From assembly GCA_947501555.1 (NCBI GenBank), contig CANMWG010000001.1, positions 558,001 through 622,000 on the forward strand: a stretch of DNA of 64,000 nucleotides, given 5' to 3'. Position 1 is the first letter of the stretch. Every line of letters begins with the position of its first letter. Positions 1-8,467 of this stretch are shown here, in pieces. Below the pieces are notes generated by a model that saw only the letters and a list, made by a program, of their open reading frames with translations, was not told where the DNA came from and did not search any database. The translations under genes were made by a program, and so were the position numbers. This DNA is from an uncultured Paracoccaceae bacterium (GTDB lineage Bacteria; Pseudomonadota; Alphaproteobacteria; Rhodobacterales; Rhodobacteraceae).

Positions 1-188
1 TCCACGTCCTGCACAACCTCGGCGGTAAGTGACTTAATTTCGATATATCGATAGTCAGCGAGGGTGGTTTTCATACGACCTTCGGCTTCCCAACGGGCTA
101 AGTCGCCAACAATCAGTGTGTTGTTAGAAAGGTGGCCTATGACCTCAGGGAGTTGAGTGTTGGTCTTCCGCTGCGATTGTGGTGACAT
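1..188 (-). CDS. Hypothetical protein, N-terminal part only
   Basis: This is an open frame running off the left edge; only the first 62 residues are visible. The ATG at 186-188 is preceded by a GAGG ribosome-binding site (194-197, six bases away), and the frame stays open to base 1. The peptide is soluble-looking, with no signal peptide or membrane segment, and has a short hydrophobic stretch around residues 24-30. I do not recognise the family. It is divergent from phoR, and the 158-base gap between them must hold both promoters. Confidence 0.55.
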   Translation of the reverse strand, partial: MSPQSQRKTNTQLPEVIGHLSNNTLIVGDLARWEAEGRMKTTLADYRYIEIKSLTAEVVQDV

Positions 189-346
189 GTTAGCCTCAAC
201 AAAATAATTTATACTATGAGTGGTTCAGTGATGAGTTAACGCTGGGGTTGCACGGTTTGTTCCCTGAGTATGAAAAATTATTTAACCAAGCTGTGGACAT
301 ATACCCGAAAGCGAGACCAGTATTTGCAAAAATTTGGGGATCGCAG

Positions 347-1375
347 ATGACAGCAGAACGTATTGCCACAGTCTTAGAGGCATTGCCGATGCCGGTCCTT
401 TTGATCGGACCGGATGAACGCGTGCGCGCGGCCAATGCGCCGCTGGATGTGGTGTTGGGGACAAACTTGATTGGACGGCACTACATTACGGCCTTGCGCC
501 AACCGGCACTGATCGATGCAATTGCCAAGGTCCGGCAATCCGGCGGCACGGCGGCTACTCGCTTTGTCGGCCGGGATGGGGACAGGGATACGACCTACCG
601 AGTGTCATTGGCTGCCGCTGAGGGTGATATCGTTTTGTCATTTGAAGATCAGACAGCGGCCGAGGAGGCTGGTAAGATGCGCCGCGATTTTGTTGCCAAT
701 GTCAGCCACGAACTGCGCACACCTTTGACCGCGCTATTGGGGTTCATCGAAACGCTCAGCGGTGCGGCCCGTGATGATGCCAAGGCCCGAGAAAGGTTTC
801 TGGAAATCATGGCGCATGAGGCTAGTCGAATGACCCGTTTGGTCGATGACTTGCTGTCGCTAAGCCGTGTGGAAGAAGACGAACGGGTGCGCCCGCGCGA
901 GCATGTTGATTTGGCCGCACTTTTATCGTCCGTGATCAAAGGGTTGGAACCCCAGGCTGAGAGTGCCGGTGTGACCGTAACACTCGCTGGGGCCGGCCAA
1001 GACGAAATGGTGCCCGGTGATGCAGGCCAGCTGGTGCAAGTGTTTACGAACCTTGTTGAGAACGGGATAAAGTACGGTGCCGCAGGAAAATCCGTGACGG
1101 TCACCCTTTCGCCAAAGGAACAGCATCCGCGTTTGCGGGCGGAAGGTGTGCAAATTAGCGTCGCGGATCAGGGGGAAGGCATTGCGTCCCACCATCTGGC
1201 GCGCTTGACCGAGCGGTTCTACCGCGTCGATAATCACCGCTCACGCGAGGTTGGGGGCACCGGGTTGGGGCTTGCTATCGTCAAGCATATTGTGAACCGG
1301 CACCGGGGCCGTTTGCTGATTGAAAGTGAACAGGGTGAGGGCACCACGGTGTCTGTTTTTCTACCCTCAAGTTGA
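347..1375 (+). CDS. phoR: Phosphate regulon sensor histidine kinase PhoR
   Basis: Sensor kinase partner of PhoB (7015-7701). Residues 1-105 look like a PAS domain. The H-box VSHELRTPLT places the phospho-accepting histidine at about residue 121. The ATPase domain follows with N-box (NLVENGIKYG), G1 (DQGEGI) and G2 (GGTGLGLAIV). At 342 aa it has no strong membrane segment, so it is a short soluble-looking PhoR. The frame is open back to a TTG at 248, but I prefer the ATG at 347: GGGGA lies about eight bases upstream and PhoR/PAS proteins normally begin here. It sits immediately before the Pho box and pstS. Confidence 0.9.
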   Translation: MTAERIATVLEALPMPVLLIGPDERVRAANAPLDVVLGTNLIGRHYITALRQPALIDAIAKVRQSGGTAATRFVGRDGDRDTTYRVSLAAAEGDIVLSFEDQTAAEEAGKMRRDFVANVSHELRTPLTALLGFIETLSGAARDDAKARERFLEIMAHEASRMTRLVDDLLSLSRVEEDERVRPREHVDLAALLSSVIKGLEPQAESAGVTVTLAGAGQDEMVPGDAGQLVQVFTNLVENGIKYGAAGKSVTVTLSPKEQHPRLRAEGVQISVADQGEGIASHHLARLTERFYRVDNHRSREVGGTGLGLAIVKHIVNRHRGRLLIESEQGEGTTVSVFLPSS

Positions 1376-1404
1376 GTGTCATAAAACTTTTACACAACTG
1401 TCAC
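1376..1404 (+). promoter_or_regulatory. Pho box (PhoB-binding site), three units
   Basis: Three 7-bp elements lie in exact 11-bp register: GTGTCAT at 1376, CTTTTAC at 1387 and CTGTCAC at 1398, each followed by an A-rich 4-bp spacer (AAAA, ACAA, AAAA). The outer two match the known CTGTCAT-type PhoB half-site closely and the middle one is degenerate. The site starts one base after the phoR stop codon and lies about 87 bp before the pstS start, so phosphate-starvation control of pstS and the downstream genes is expected. Confidence 0.85.
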
Positions 1405-1490
1405 AAAAGCGTTGGGCAAGCCCACGTAAACGGGCCGAGATGATGGCACGGCTCGCGTGCGATCAATGTTTGACTGACAGGAGTGATTTG

Positions 1491-2516
1491 ATGTCGATCA
1501 TGAAACTGACCGCGACAACCGCGGTTATTGCCCTTACTGCCACAACTTCATTTGCACGTGACAACGTGCAAGTTGCTGGTTCTTCCACCGTTTTGCCATA
1601 TGCATCAATCGTTGCTGAAGCATTCGGCGAAAACTTTGAATTCCCAACACCTGTTGTCGAATCAGGCGGTTCATCTGCCGGTCTGAAGCGTTTCTGCGAA
1701 GGCGTCGGTGAAAACACCATCGATATCGCAAACGCATCCCGTGCGATCCGTCCTGCAGAAGTCGAAGCCTGTGCCGCTGCTGGCGTGACAGACATCGTTG
1801 AAGTTCGCATTGGCTACGATGGGATCGTCTTCGCATCCCAGCTGGATGGCCCCGCATATACTGCGTTTGAGCCTGCCGATATCTTCAACGCATTGGCCCC
1901 TAAGGTTGTGGTCGATGGTGAGTTGGTCGACAACCCGTATACAATGTGGTCCGACTTCAACGCGGATCTGCCGTCCGAAGAAATCTTGGCCTTCATCCCG
2001 GGCACCAAGCACGGCACACGTGAAGTGTTCGAAGAGCAGGTCGTTGCTGCTGGCTGTGAAGCGACAGGCGCTTTCGAGGCGATGATCGAATCTGGTATGT
2101 CCGAGGACGACGCAGAAGATGCATGTCTGGCTGTGCGCACAGATGGCCGCTCTGTCGACATCGACGGTGACTACACAGAAACACTCGCGCGTATCGATGC
2201 AAACGCAAACGGCATCGGTGTGTTTGGTCTGGCTTTCTACGAAAACAACACAGACAAGCTGAAAGTGGCAACAATGTCCGGTGTTGAGCCAACAACCGAG
2301 AGCATCTCAACTGGCGAATACCCTGTATCGCGTCCGCTGTATTTCTACATCAAAGCGGCCCACATCGGTGTGATCCCAGGCCTGAAAGAATTCGCTGAAT
2401 TCTTCGTCTCAAACGAGATCGCTGGCCCATCTGGCCCGCTGTCAAGCTATGGTCTTGTTGCTGACCCTGCCTTGGGTGAGACACAAGCAATGGTTGCCGC
2501 TGAAGAGACTATGTAA
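1491..2516 (+). CDS. pstS: Phosphate ABC transporter substrate-binding protein PstS
   Basis: Periplasmic phosphate-binding protein of the Pst high-affinity importer, 341 aa. The Sec signal peptide ends near residue 22 (SFA). The mature N-terminus has the PstS phosphate-contact motif VAGSSTVLPY, followed by SGGSSAGLKRFC and the IANASRAI segment. The ATG at 1491 is chosen because AGGAG is seven bases upstream and the signal peptide begins here; the longer open frame upstream overlaps the Pho box. Several acidic stretches (for example SEDDAEDAC) fit a marine, halotolerant periplasmic protein. Confidence 0.93.
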   Translation: MSIMKLTATTAVIALTATTSFARDNVQVAGSSTVLPYASIVAEAFGENFEFPTPVVESGGSSAGLKRFCEGVGENTIDIANASRAIRPAEVEACAAAGVTDIVEVRIGYDGIVFASQLDGPAYTAFEPADIFNALAPKVVVDGELVDNPYTMWSDFNADLPSEEILAFIPGTKHGTREVFEEQVVAAGCEATGAFEAMIESGMSEDDAEDACLAVRTDGRSVDIDGDYTETLARIDANANGIGVFGLAFYENNTDKLKVATMSGVEPTTESISTGEYPVSRPLYFYIKAAHIGVIPGLKEFAEFFVSNEIAGPSGPLSSYGLVADPALGETQAMVAAEETM

Positions 2517-2531
2517 GCTATTATGCTTATT

Positions 2532-2564
2532 GGTGGTCCGTCAGTCGGGCGGGCCACCTCTTTT
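2532..2564 (+). terminator. Terminator/attenuator after pstS
   Basis: Nine-base-pair stem (2532-2540 with 2550-2558, one G-T pair, nine-base loop) followed by TCTTTT at 2559-2564. It lies 15 bases after the pstS stop. A partial terminator here would raise PstS over the membrane subunits, as is common in binding-protein operons. Confidence 0.7.
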
Positions 2565-2570
2565 GAATAC

Positions 2571-2600
2571 GATCAACAATCGGGCCAATGATTGTTGATC
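2571..2600. repeat. Perfect 10-bp inverted repeat between pstS and pstC
   Basis: GATCAACAAT (2571-2580) and ATTGTTGATC (2591-2600) are exact reverse complements around a ten-base loop. It follows the pstS terminator by seven bases and precedes pstC by 46 bases. It could be a second transcript-end hairpin, an mRNA-stabilising stem, or a protein operator; the sequence alone does not decide. Confidence 0.7.
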
Positions 2601-2646
2601 TTGCTAGGTGCGAAAGACTTGCACCAACCTGAATTAGGGGCCCCAG

Positions 2647-4128
2647 ATGTCAAATCTGCTTATCGTCATCATTGTCTTCGGCCTTGGCGCTATTGGTTTT
2701 CTGATAGGAAGAAACCGCGCGATGGCATCAGGCGAAGGCGACATGCGCAACCTGCATTCACTCCCATTCTACTACGGCGCCAATGTCGGTTTTTCGACGA
2801 TGATCCCTGCAATTGGGGTTTTGGCGCTTTGGTTGATTGCCCAACCTTTTGCAATCAACAACGCGGTCTCGGGCATGCTGTCTGCTGATAATATTGAAGC
2901 TGCTGGGTCTCGCAGTCTGGTGATGTCCGATGTGCGACGCGTGTCAGAAGGGCTGGATGCGGCTGTGACCCAAGGCGTTCTGGCGCGAGATGAGGCCTCT
3001 GAGATCGCGTTTGATACCACCGATGTACGCGCGCTACTGGCTAGCGTTGGGGTCGCTTTGGGCTCTGAAGTATCTGCTGACACGCTGCGTGCAGCACAGC
3101 GTTACCGCGTCATGGCAAACCGGGGTAACCTGTTGAAGACAATCGCAGTCATCGCTGCCGCGCTCGCAGGCCTTGCGATGTCGTATCGCGCGACGACCAA
3201 GGATTTCCGAGCCCGCAATGTGGTCGAACGCGGAGTTTTGATGTTGCTGATCTGCGCGGCATCAATCGCGGTACTAACGACACTGGGCATCATATTGTCG
3301 CTGATTTTCAACACGATCGAATTCTTCCGCCTTTATGCCGCCAGCGAATTTTTCCTGGGGCTACGCTGGAACCCAAGCTTTTCAGGTCGCGGTGGCGGTT
3401 CTGAACTGGGCATTCTGCCGCTGCTTTGGGGTACGCTGTATATCTCATTTGTTGCTTTGCTGGTGGCAGTGCCGCTGGGCTTGTTCGCGGCGATCTACCT
3501 TTCGGAATATGCCTCAAAAAGAGTGCGCTCGGTTGCCAAGCCTTTGCTTGAAATACTGGCGGGGATTCCAACCATTGTTTATGGCCTGTTCGCCTTGCTG
3601 ACGGTGGGTCCGTTGCTGGTGGATGTGTTTGGCAACGACGGGCTGTTGGGTGTTGGTTGGATGTCTGGCGGGACCGCCGTGATGACGGCCGGTCTGGTTA
3701 TGGGCATCATGCTGATCCCATTCGTCAGCTCTTTGTCAGACGATATTATCAACGCGGTCCCACAAGCCATGCGCGACGGGTCATATGGGCTGGGGGCGAC
3801 CCAATCAGAAACGGTGCGCCAAGTGATCCTGCCCGCCGCTTTGCCAGGTATTGTTGGGGCCATCCTGTTGGCCGCGTCCCGTGCGATTGGCGAGACCATG
3901 ATCGTGGTGCTTGGGGCAGGTGCCGCAGCCCGCCTTAGCCTGAACCCATTTGAAGCCATGACCACTGTGACAGCCAAGATCGTCAGCCAGCTGACAGGCG
4001 ACAGTGACTTTGCCTCGCCCGAGGCGCTGGTGGCCTTTGCCCTTGGGATCACCTTGTTCGTCATCACACTGGGGCTGAATATCTTTGCACTTTATATCGT
4101 CCGCAAATACCGGGAGCAGTACGACTAA
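2647..4128 (+). CDS. pstC: Phosphate ABC transporter permease PstC
   Basis: Inner-membrane permease subunit of the PstSCAB importer, 493 aa. The N-terminal half carries extra transmembrane segments and a periplasmic-type insert (about residues 80-160), as in other alphaproteobacterial PstC proteins that are longer than the roughly 320-aa enterobacterial form. The C-terminal half holds the MetI-like permease fold with the EAA-type cytoplasmic loop (GSYGLGATQSETVRQVILPA) that docks on PstB. Its TAA stop overlaps the pstA ATG by one base. Confidence 0.92.
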   Translation: MSNLLIVIIVFGLGAIGFLIGRNRAMASGEGDMRNLHSLPFYYGANVGFSTMIPAIGVLALWLIAQPFAINNAVSGMLSADNIEAAGSRSLVMSDVRRVSEGLDAAVTQGVLARDEASEIAFDTTDVRALLASVGVALGSEVSADTLRAAQRYRVMANRGNLLKTIAVIAAALAGLAMSYRATTKDFRARNVVERGVLMLLICAASIAVLTTLGIILSLIFNTIEFFRLYAASEFFLGLRWNPSFSGRGGGSELGILPLLWGTLYISFVALLVAVPLGLFAAIYLSEYASKRVRSVAKPLLEILAGIPTIVYGLFALLTVGPLLVDVFGNDGLLGVGWMSGGTAVMTAGLVMGIMLIPFVSSLSDDIINAVPQAMRDGSYGLGATQSETVRQVILPAALPGIVGAILLAASRAIGETMIVVLGAGAAARLSLNPFEAMTTVTAKIVSQLTGDSDFASPEALVAFALGITLFVITLGLNIFALYIVRKYREQYD

Positions 4129-5477
4129 TGACTGACGCAACCGCAAATCCAATTCCGGGCACGGCATCGAAAGGGAAATCCCTTTTGGAGCAGGACGACC
4201 GGACCAAGCGCCGCAATGCTGCTGAAAAACGGTTCCGGGCCTATGGGATCGCCGCGATCTCTATCGGGCTGCTCTTTCTGCTGGCCTTGCTTTGGGCGAT
4301 CATCAACAACGGTATCCCTGCATTCACCCAGACCTTCATCAACCTTGAGGTGGAACTGGCCGAAGAGAATCTGGACCCCAACGGGAACCGCAGCCTCGAA
4401 GACATTAGAAAAGTGTCGACCTTTGGATACAACCCGCTGATCGGCGCGGCTTTGATCGCAGAGACAGCGGATATTGAAACCGAAGTCTCTGACGGCGATT
4501 TGACCAAAATCCTATCGGCCTCTGCTGCCGCAGTCGTGCGGAACTATGTGATTGAGAACCCTGACCAAATCGGGGAAACGGTCGAATTCCGACTGCTTGC
4601 CTCATCCCGCGTCGATGGCTATCTGAAAGGCCGCGTGCAGCGCGAAGACCTCGCCCGTGACAGGAACCTAGACGCAGCCCACCTTGATCTGATTGATGAA
4701 ATGGTGACGCGCGGCTCGACGGAACGTGTGTTCAACTGGGATTTCATCCTTGGGGCCGACGCATCCGAAAGCAGGCCTGAGCAGGCAGGGATCGGTGTGT
4801 CGATGCTAGGCTCGTTTTTCATGATGATCGTGGTGCTTTTCGCGGCTTTGCCTATTGGCGTCGCGGCCTCGATCTATCTGGAAGAATTTGCACCGCAGAA
4901 CAAGTTTACTGATCTGATCGAAGTGAACATCTCAAATCTTGCGGCGGTCCCGTCGATTGTCTTTGGGATCTTGGGCTTGGCTGTATTCATCCAGTTCGCG
5001 CACCTGCCGCAATCTGCCCCGCTGGTCGGTGGTCTGACACTGACGTTGATGACCTTGCCGACCATCGTGATCTCAACCCGGGCATCTTTGAAAGCTGTGC
5101 CACCATCGATCCGCGATGCGGCCCTGGGTGTGGGCGCGTCAAAGATGCAATCGGTGTTCCACCATGTGCTGCCTCTGGCGATGCCGGGTATCCTGACTGG
5201 GACGATTATCGGATTGGCGCAGGCTTTGGGCGAAACAGCACCGCTGCTGCTGATCGGGATGGTGGGGTATATTGCTTCGAACTATCCTGATGGAGTGGCG
5301 TCGGGCTTTCTCGACCCGAACTCGGCCATGCCTGCCCAAATCTACGAATGGGCCAAACGTGCCGATCCAGCCTATTACGAACGGGCTTGGGGCGGTATTA
5401 TCGTGCTATTACTGTTCCTGCTGACGATGAACATCATAGCCATCATTTTGCGCCGTCGCTTTGAGCGGCGCTGGTAG
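4128..5477 (+). CDS. pstA: Phosphate ABC transporter permease PstA
   Basis: Second Pst permease subunit, 449 aa. Residues 1-35 are cytoplasmic and charged, a membrane segment follows at about 40-60, then a large periplasmic insert (about 65-210). The conserved MetI-type permease domain runs from about 220 to the end, with the EAA loop DAALGVGASKMQSVFHHVLP contacting PstB. The start overlaps the pstC stop (TAATG), so translation is probably coupled. Confidence 0.92.
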   Translation: MTDATANPIPGTASKGKSLLEQDDRTKRRNAAEKRFRAYGIAAISIGLLFLLALLWAIINNGIPAFTQTFINLEVELAEENLDPNGNRSLEDIRKVSTFGYNPLIGAALIAETADIETEVSDGDLTKILSASAAAVVRNYVIENPDQIGETVEFRLLASSRVDGYLKGRVQREDLARDRNLDAAHLDLIDEMVTRGSTERVFNWDFILGADASESRPEQAGIGVSMLGSFFMMIVVLFAALPIGVAASIYLEEFAPQNKFTDLIEVNISNLAAVPSIVFGILGLAVFIQFAHLPQSAPLVGGLTLTLMTLPTIVISTRASLKAVPPSIRDAALGVGASKMQSVFHHVLPLAMPGILTGTIIGLAQALGETAPLLLIGMVGYIASNYPDGVASGFLDPNSAMPAQIYEWAKRADPAYYERAWGGIIVLLLFLLTMNIIAIILRRRFERRW

Positions 5478-5489
5478 GAGGCCTGAAAA

Positions 5490-6290
5490 ATGGAAGATAT
5501 GGTACATGTGGAGCGTGCAATGAGCACCCAACAAGACATCAAAATCAAAGCCAATACCGTGCAGGTCTATTATGGCGAAAACCACGCCATCAAGGACGTC
5601 GATGTCGAGATCGCGGATAAGACGGTCACCGCCTTTATCGGCCCATCAGGCTGCGGCAAGTCTACTTTCCTTCGATGCATCAACCGGATGAACGACACGA
5701 TTGATATTTGCCGTGTTGAAGGGGACATCCTGATTGATGGTGAGGATATTTATCATCCCAATGTCGATCCGGTGCAGCTGCGCGCAAAGGTGGGTATGGT
5801 GTTTCAAAAACCGAACCCTTTCCCAAAGTCGATCTATGACAATGTGGCCTATGGCCCGAAAATTCACGGGTTAGCGCGCAATAAGGCTGAGTTGGACGAA
5901 ATCGTCGAGAAGTCGCTGCGCAAAGCTGCACTTTGGGACGAGGTGAAAGATCGGCTTGATGCGGCAGGGACGGGTATGTCCGGTGGTCAGCAGCAACGCT
6001 TGTGTATCGCCCGTGCGATTGCCACGCAGCCGGAAGTGCTGTTGATGGATGAACCATGCTCGGCGCTTGACCCGATTGCCACAGCGCAAGTTGAGGAATT
6101 GATTGACGAATTGCGTCAAAGCTTCTCGGTTGTGATTGTCACGCACTCGATGCAGCAGGCCGCCCGTGTCAGCCAGAAGACGGCGTTTTTCCACTTGGGC
6201 AACCTTGTTGAGTTTGACGACACAGATAAGATTTTCACCAACCCGCAGGACCCGCGCACGGAAAGCTATATTTCCGGCCGGATCGGGTAA
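5490..6290 (+). CDS. pstB: Phosphate ABC transporter ATP-binding protein PstB
   Basis: Cytoplasmic ATPase powering PstCA, 266 aa. Walker [10 protein letters not shown] is at about residues 51-59, the PstB-typical [11 protein letters not shown]-loop follows, the ABC signature SGGQQQR is near 164-170, and Walker [13 protein letters not shown] and the switch histidine (VTHSM) are intact. AGGAGG lies just before the ATG at 5490. An in-frame ATG at 5520 would remove ten residues and is a possible alternative. Confidence 0.95.
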   Translation: MEDMVHVERAMSTQQDIKIKANTVQVYYGENHAIKDVDVEIADKTVTAFIGPSGCGKSTFLRCINRMNDTIDICRVEGDILIDGEDIYHPNVDPVQLRAKVGMVFQKPNPFPKSIYDNVAYGPKIHGLARNKAELDEIVEKSLRKAALWDEVKDRLDAAGTGMSGGQQQRLCIARAIATQPEVLLMDEPCSALDPIATAQVEELIDELRQSFSVVIVTHSMQQAARVSQKTAFFHLGNLVEFDDTDKIFTNPQDPRTESYISGRIG

Positions 6291-6301
6291 GGAGCAATTT
6301 G

Positions 6302-7009
6302 ATGAACGAACATATTTCCTCTGCCTACGACCGCGATCTTGAAGGTATCACGACCCTGATCATGCAAATGGGCGGTCACGTCGAAGAGGCAATTTTGAAG
6401 GCCGCAAAATCGCTTGCGGAACGCGATATTGAGTTGGCCGAGGAGGTGCGTGCAGGTGATAAAGTCATCGACGCGCTTGAGGTCCAAATTAATGAAGAGG
6501 CGGCGCGTACCATTGCGTTAAGGGCCCCTGTTTCCAAAGACTTACGTTCCGTCCTTACAGTCCTTCGTCTGGCCGCGTCGCTAGAACGGATTGGTGATTA
6601 CGCCAAGAATATCGCCAAACGTACCAGTGTTTTGGTAGAGATGAATCCCGTCAATGGATCGGATGCGGCGTTGCGTCGTATGGCCCGCGAAGTGCAAGGG
6701 ATGCTGAAGGATGTTCTTGATGCGTACATGCGCGGCGATGCTGATTTGGCCGAAGATGTCCGCCAGCGTGATCAGGAAGTGGACCAGATGTACAACGCTT
6801 TGTTCCGCGAATTCCTGACCTTCATGATGGAAGATCCGCGGAATATCACATCGTGTATGCACCTGCATTTCATGGCCAAGAACATTGAACGCATGGGTGA
6901 TTTGACGACCAATATGGCCGAACAGATCATCTATCTTGTCACCGGCGAAATGCCTGATGAGGCACGCCCAAAAAGTGACCACACTTCTTTCGTTACAGAG
7001 CCGAGTTAA
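6302..7009 (+). CDS. phoU: Phosphate-specific regulator PhoU
   Basis: PhoU links Pst occupancy to PhoR and down-regulates the Pho response when phosphate is plentiful. The protein is 235 aa, all-helical, and shows two PhoU repeats with E/D-rich metal-binding segments (LRLAASLERIGDYAKNIA and LHFMAKNIERMGDLTTNMAE). The ATG at 6302 has AAGGAG nine bases upstream; a TTG one codon earlier is less likely. It is 11 bases after pstB and 5 before phoB. Confidence 0.93.
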   Translation: MNEHISSAYDRDLEGITTLIMQMGGHVEEAILKAAKSLAERDIELAEEVRAGDKVIDALEVQINEEAARTIALRAPVSKDLRSVLTVLRLAASLERIGDYAKNIAKRTSVLVEMNPVNGSDAALRRMAREVQGMLKDVLDAYMRGDADLAEDVRQRDQEVDQMYNALFREFLTFMMEDPRNITSCMHLHFMAKNIERMGDLTTNMAEQIIYLVTGEMPDEARPKSDHTSFVTEPS

Positions 7010-7014
7010 GTCCC

Positions 7015-7701
7015 ATGGCGCAACAACCCCACGTTCTGATTGTCGAAGATGAAGCCGCCCAACGGGAAGTCTTGGCCTACAATTTGGAGGCCGAGGGGTT
7101 TCGTGTAACCCGTGCTGAAAATGGTGAAGAGGGTCTTCTGTGCGTCGAAGAAGATGTTCCCGATGTGATTGTCCTTGATTGGATGATGCCGAACCTTTCC
7201 GGGATTGAGGTGTGTCGTCGTTTGAAGATCAAGCCCGAGACCCGGGCTATTCCGATCATTATGCTTTCGGCCCGTTCAGAAGAAGTTGACAAGGTGCGCG
7301 GTCTGGAAACGGGCGCTGACGATTATGTCGTCAAACCCTATTCCGTGTCCGAATTGATGGCCCGTGTCCGTACCCAGTTGCGCCGTGTCCGTCCTGCGAC
7401 CGTTGGGCAGGTACTGACCTTTGATGACATCGTGTTGGATGCGGAAACACACCGGGTGACGCGTGATGAAAACCCTTTAAAACTTGGGCCAACGGAGTTC
7501 CGTTTGCTGTCCACGTTTATGGAGAAACCGGGGCGGGTCTGGTCGCGTGATATGCTGCTGGACCGGGTTTGGGGGCGTGATATCTACGTCGATACGCGGA
7601 CCGTGGATGTGCATGTCGGACGCTTGCGCAAAGTGCTGACGCAACATGGCGGCAGTGACCCCGTGCGCACGGTACGCGGTGCTGGATACGCGCTGGGATA
7701 A
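7015..7701 (+). CDS. phoB: Phosphate response regulator PhoB
   Basis: OmpR/PhoB-type response regulator, 228 aa. The receiver domain has the acidic pair EDE near the N-terminus, the phospho-acceptor aspartate at about residue 55 (VLDWMMP) and the conserved lysine (VKPYS). The C-terminal winged helix (about 130-228) contains the recognition region DTRTVDVHVGRLRKVL. It is the last gene of the pst operon and the predicted binder of the Pho box at 1376-1404. PhoR is encoded at the other end of the cluster rather than beside it. Confidence 0.94.
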   Translation: MAQQPHVLIVEDEAAQREVLAYNLEAEGFRVTRAENGEEGLLCVEEDVPDVIVLDWMMPNLSGIEVCRRLKIKPETRAIPIIMLSARSEEVDKVRGLETGADDYVVKPYSVSELMARVRTQLRRVRPATVGQVLTFDDIVLDAETHRVTRDENPLKLGPTEFRLLSTFMEKPGRVWSRDMLLDRVWGRDIYVDTRTVDVHVGRLRKVLTQHGGSDPVRTVRGAGYALG

Positions 7702-7735
7702 CCCGAAACTGCGGTATATGCATCGCGTACAGAAG

Positions 7736-7758
7736 CTGTACATATTGCGTATGTACAG
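7736..7758. terminator. Hairpin between convergent phoB and the gnd-linked gene
   Basis: CTGTACATA (7736-7744) and TATGTACAG (7750-7758) form a perfect 9-bp stem with a five-base loop, 34 bases after phoB and 46 bases beyond the end of the convergent gene. There is no clean T-run on either side, so it is either a weak bidirectional terminator or an operator-like palindrome. Confidence 0.45.
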
Positions 7759-7804
7759 ACCCGAAATTCATTTTGGTCATAGCCTTGTGACAAGCAGGGA
7801 AGCG

Positions 7805-8467
7805 TTAACGGTTTAACCCATGTGCCAGGCTGCTGAACCGCGCGACTTCTTCGAGATACCGAAACCCCGATAAATCGCGGCATTGATCGACATCCGCAAT
7901 GTCATTGCCCGCCTCGCAATCGAACAGCTCGACGGCTTGTGCATTTTCGATCGCATCAAGGATCCGCCGCCGCTCGGGGAAGGTCAGGCTGGTGCGTCCT
8001 GTGACTTCGACCGCATTTGGTAGATCTTCTCTGATCAGGGCGGTGGACGCTGTGAGGAATTCGTCAGCCTTGTCATTGGCGTTGCTCAATCCACCGATCG
8101 GCCGTGTTTCGGTGTTCAATGAAAGTGCAAGGCAATCCTCAAAAGCTGGCGTTCCAGGCGAGCCGTATTCTGCGATGCAACCCGCCGTCAGTTCATCGCC
8201 GGAGATACAAGCAATTGTGACAGCTGTCCCCGCGCGTTCGTAGCATGCCCCATCATTTGTCTCACAGGCGGTCCGCGCCCGATCCGTTGACAGTGCGTTT
8301 GAAAGCCGTTCAGGTGTGCAGGTGCCGCCAGTGACCAATTCGGTCCAGAAATCCAAATCCGCCAGTCCCGTAATGACACGCGGCTGATTATTGCTGGAGA
8401 AGGATGATTGGCCAAGGGCCGGCCCGCCGCACAGAGCCGCGAGAGAGATGGCTAGAAACGCCCGCAT
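7805..8467 (-). CDS. Secreted cysteine-rich hypothetical protein
   Basis: A 220-aa protein with a clear Sec signal peptide (cleavage near GQS at about residue 20). The mature part has eight cysteines spread as if in four disulfides, and no membrane segment. Family not recognised. The ATG at 8467 overlaps the gnd stop as TGATG, which favours this start over one five codons earlier and implies translational coupling to gnd. A periplasmic protein coupled to a cytoplasmic pentose-phosphate enzyme is odd and its role is unknown. Confidence 0.7.
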   Translation of the reverse strand: MRAFLAISLAALCGGPALGQSSFSSNNQPRVITGLADLDFWTELVTGGTCTPERLSNALSTDRARTACETNDGACYERAGTAVTIACISGDELTAGCIAEYGSPGTPAFEDCLALSLNTETRPIGGLSNANDKADEFLTASTALIREDLPNAVEVTGRTSLTFPERRRILDAIENAQAVELFDCEAGNDIADVDQCRDLSGFRYLEEVARFSSLAHGLNR

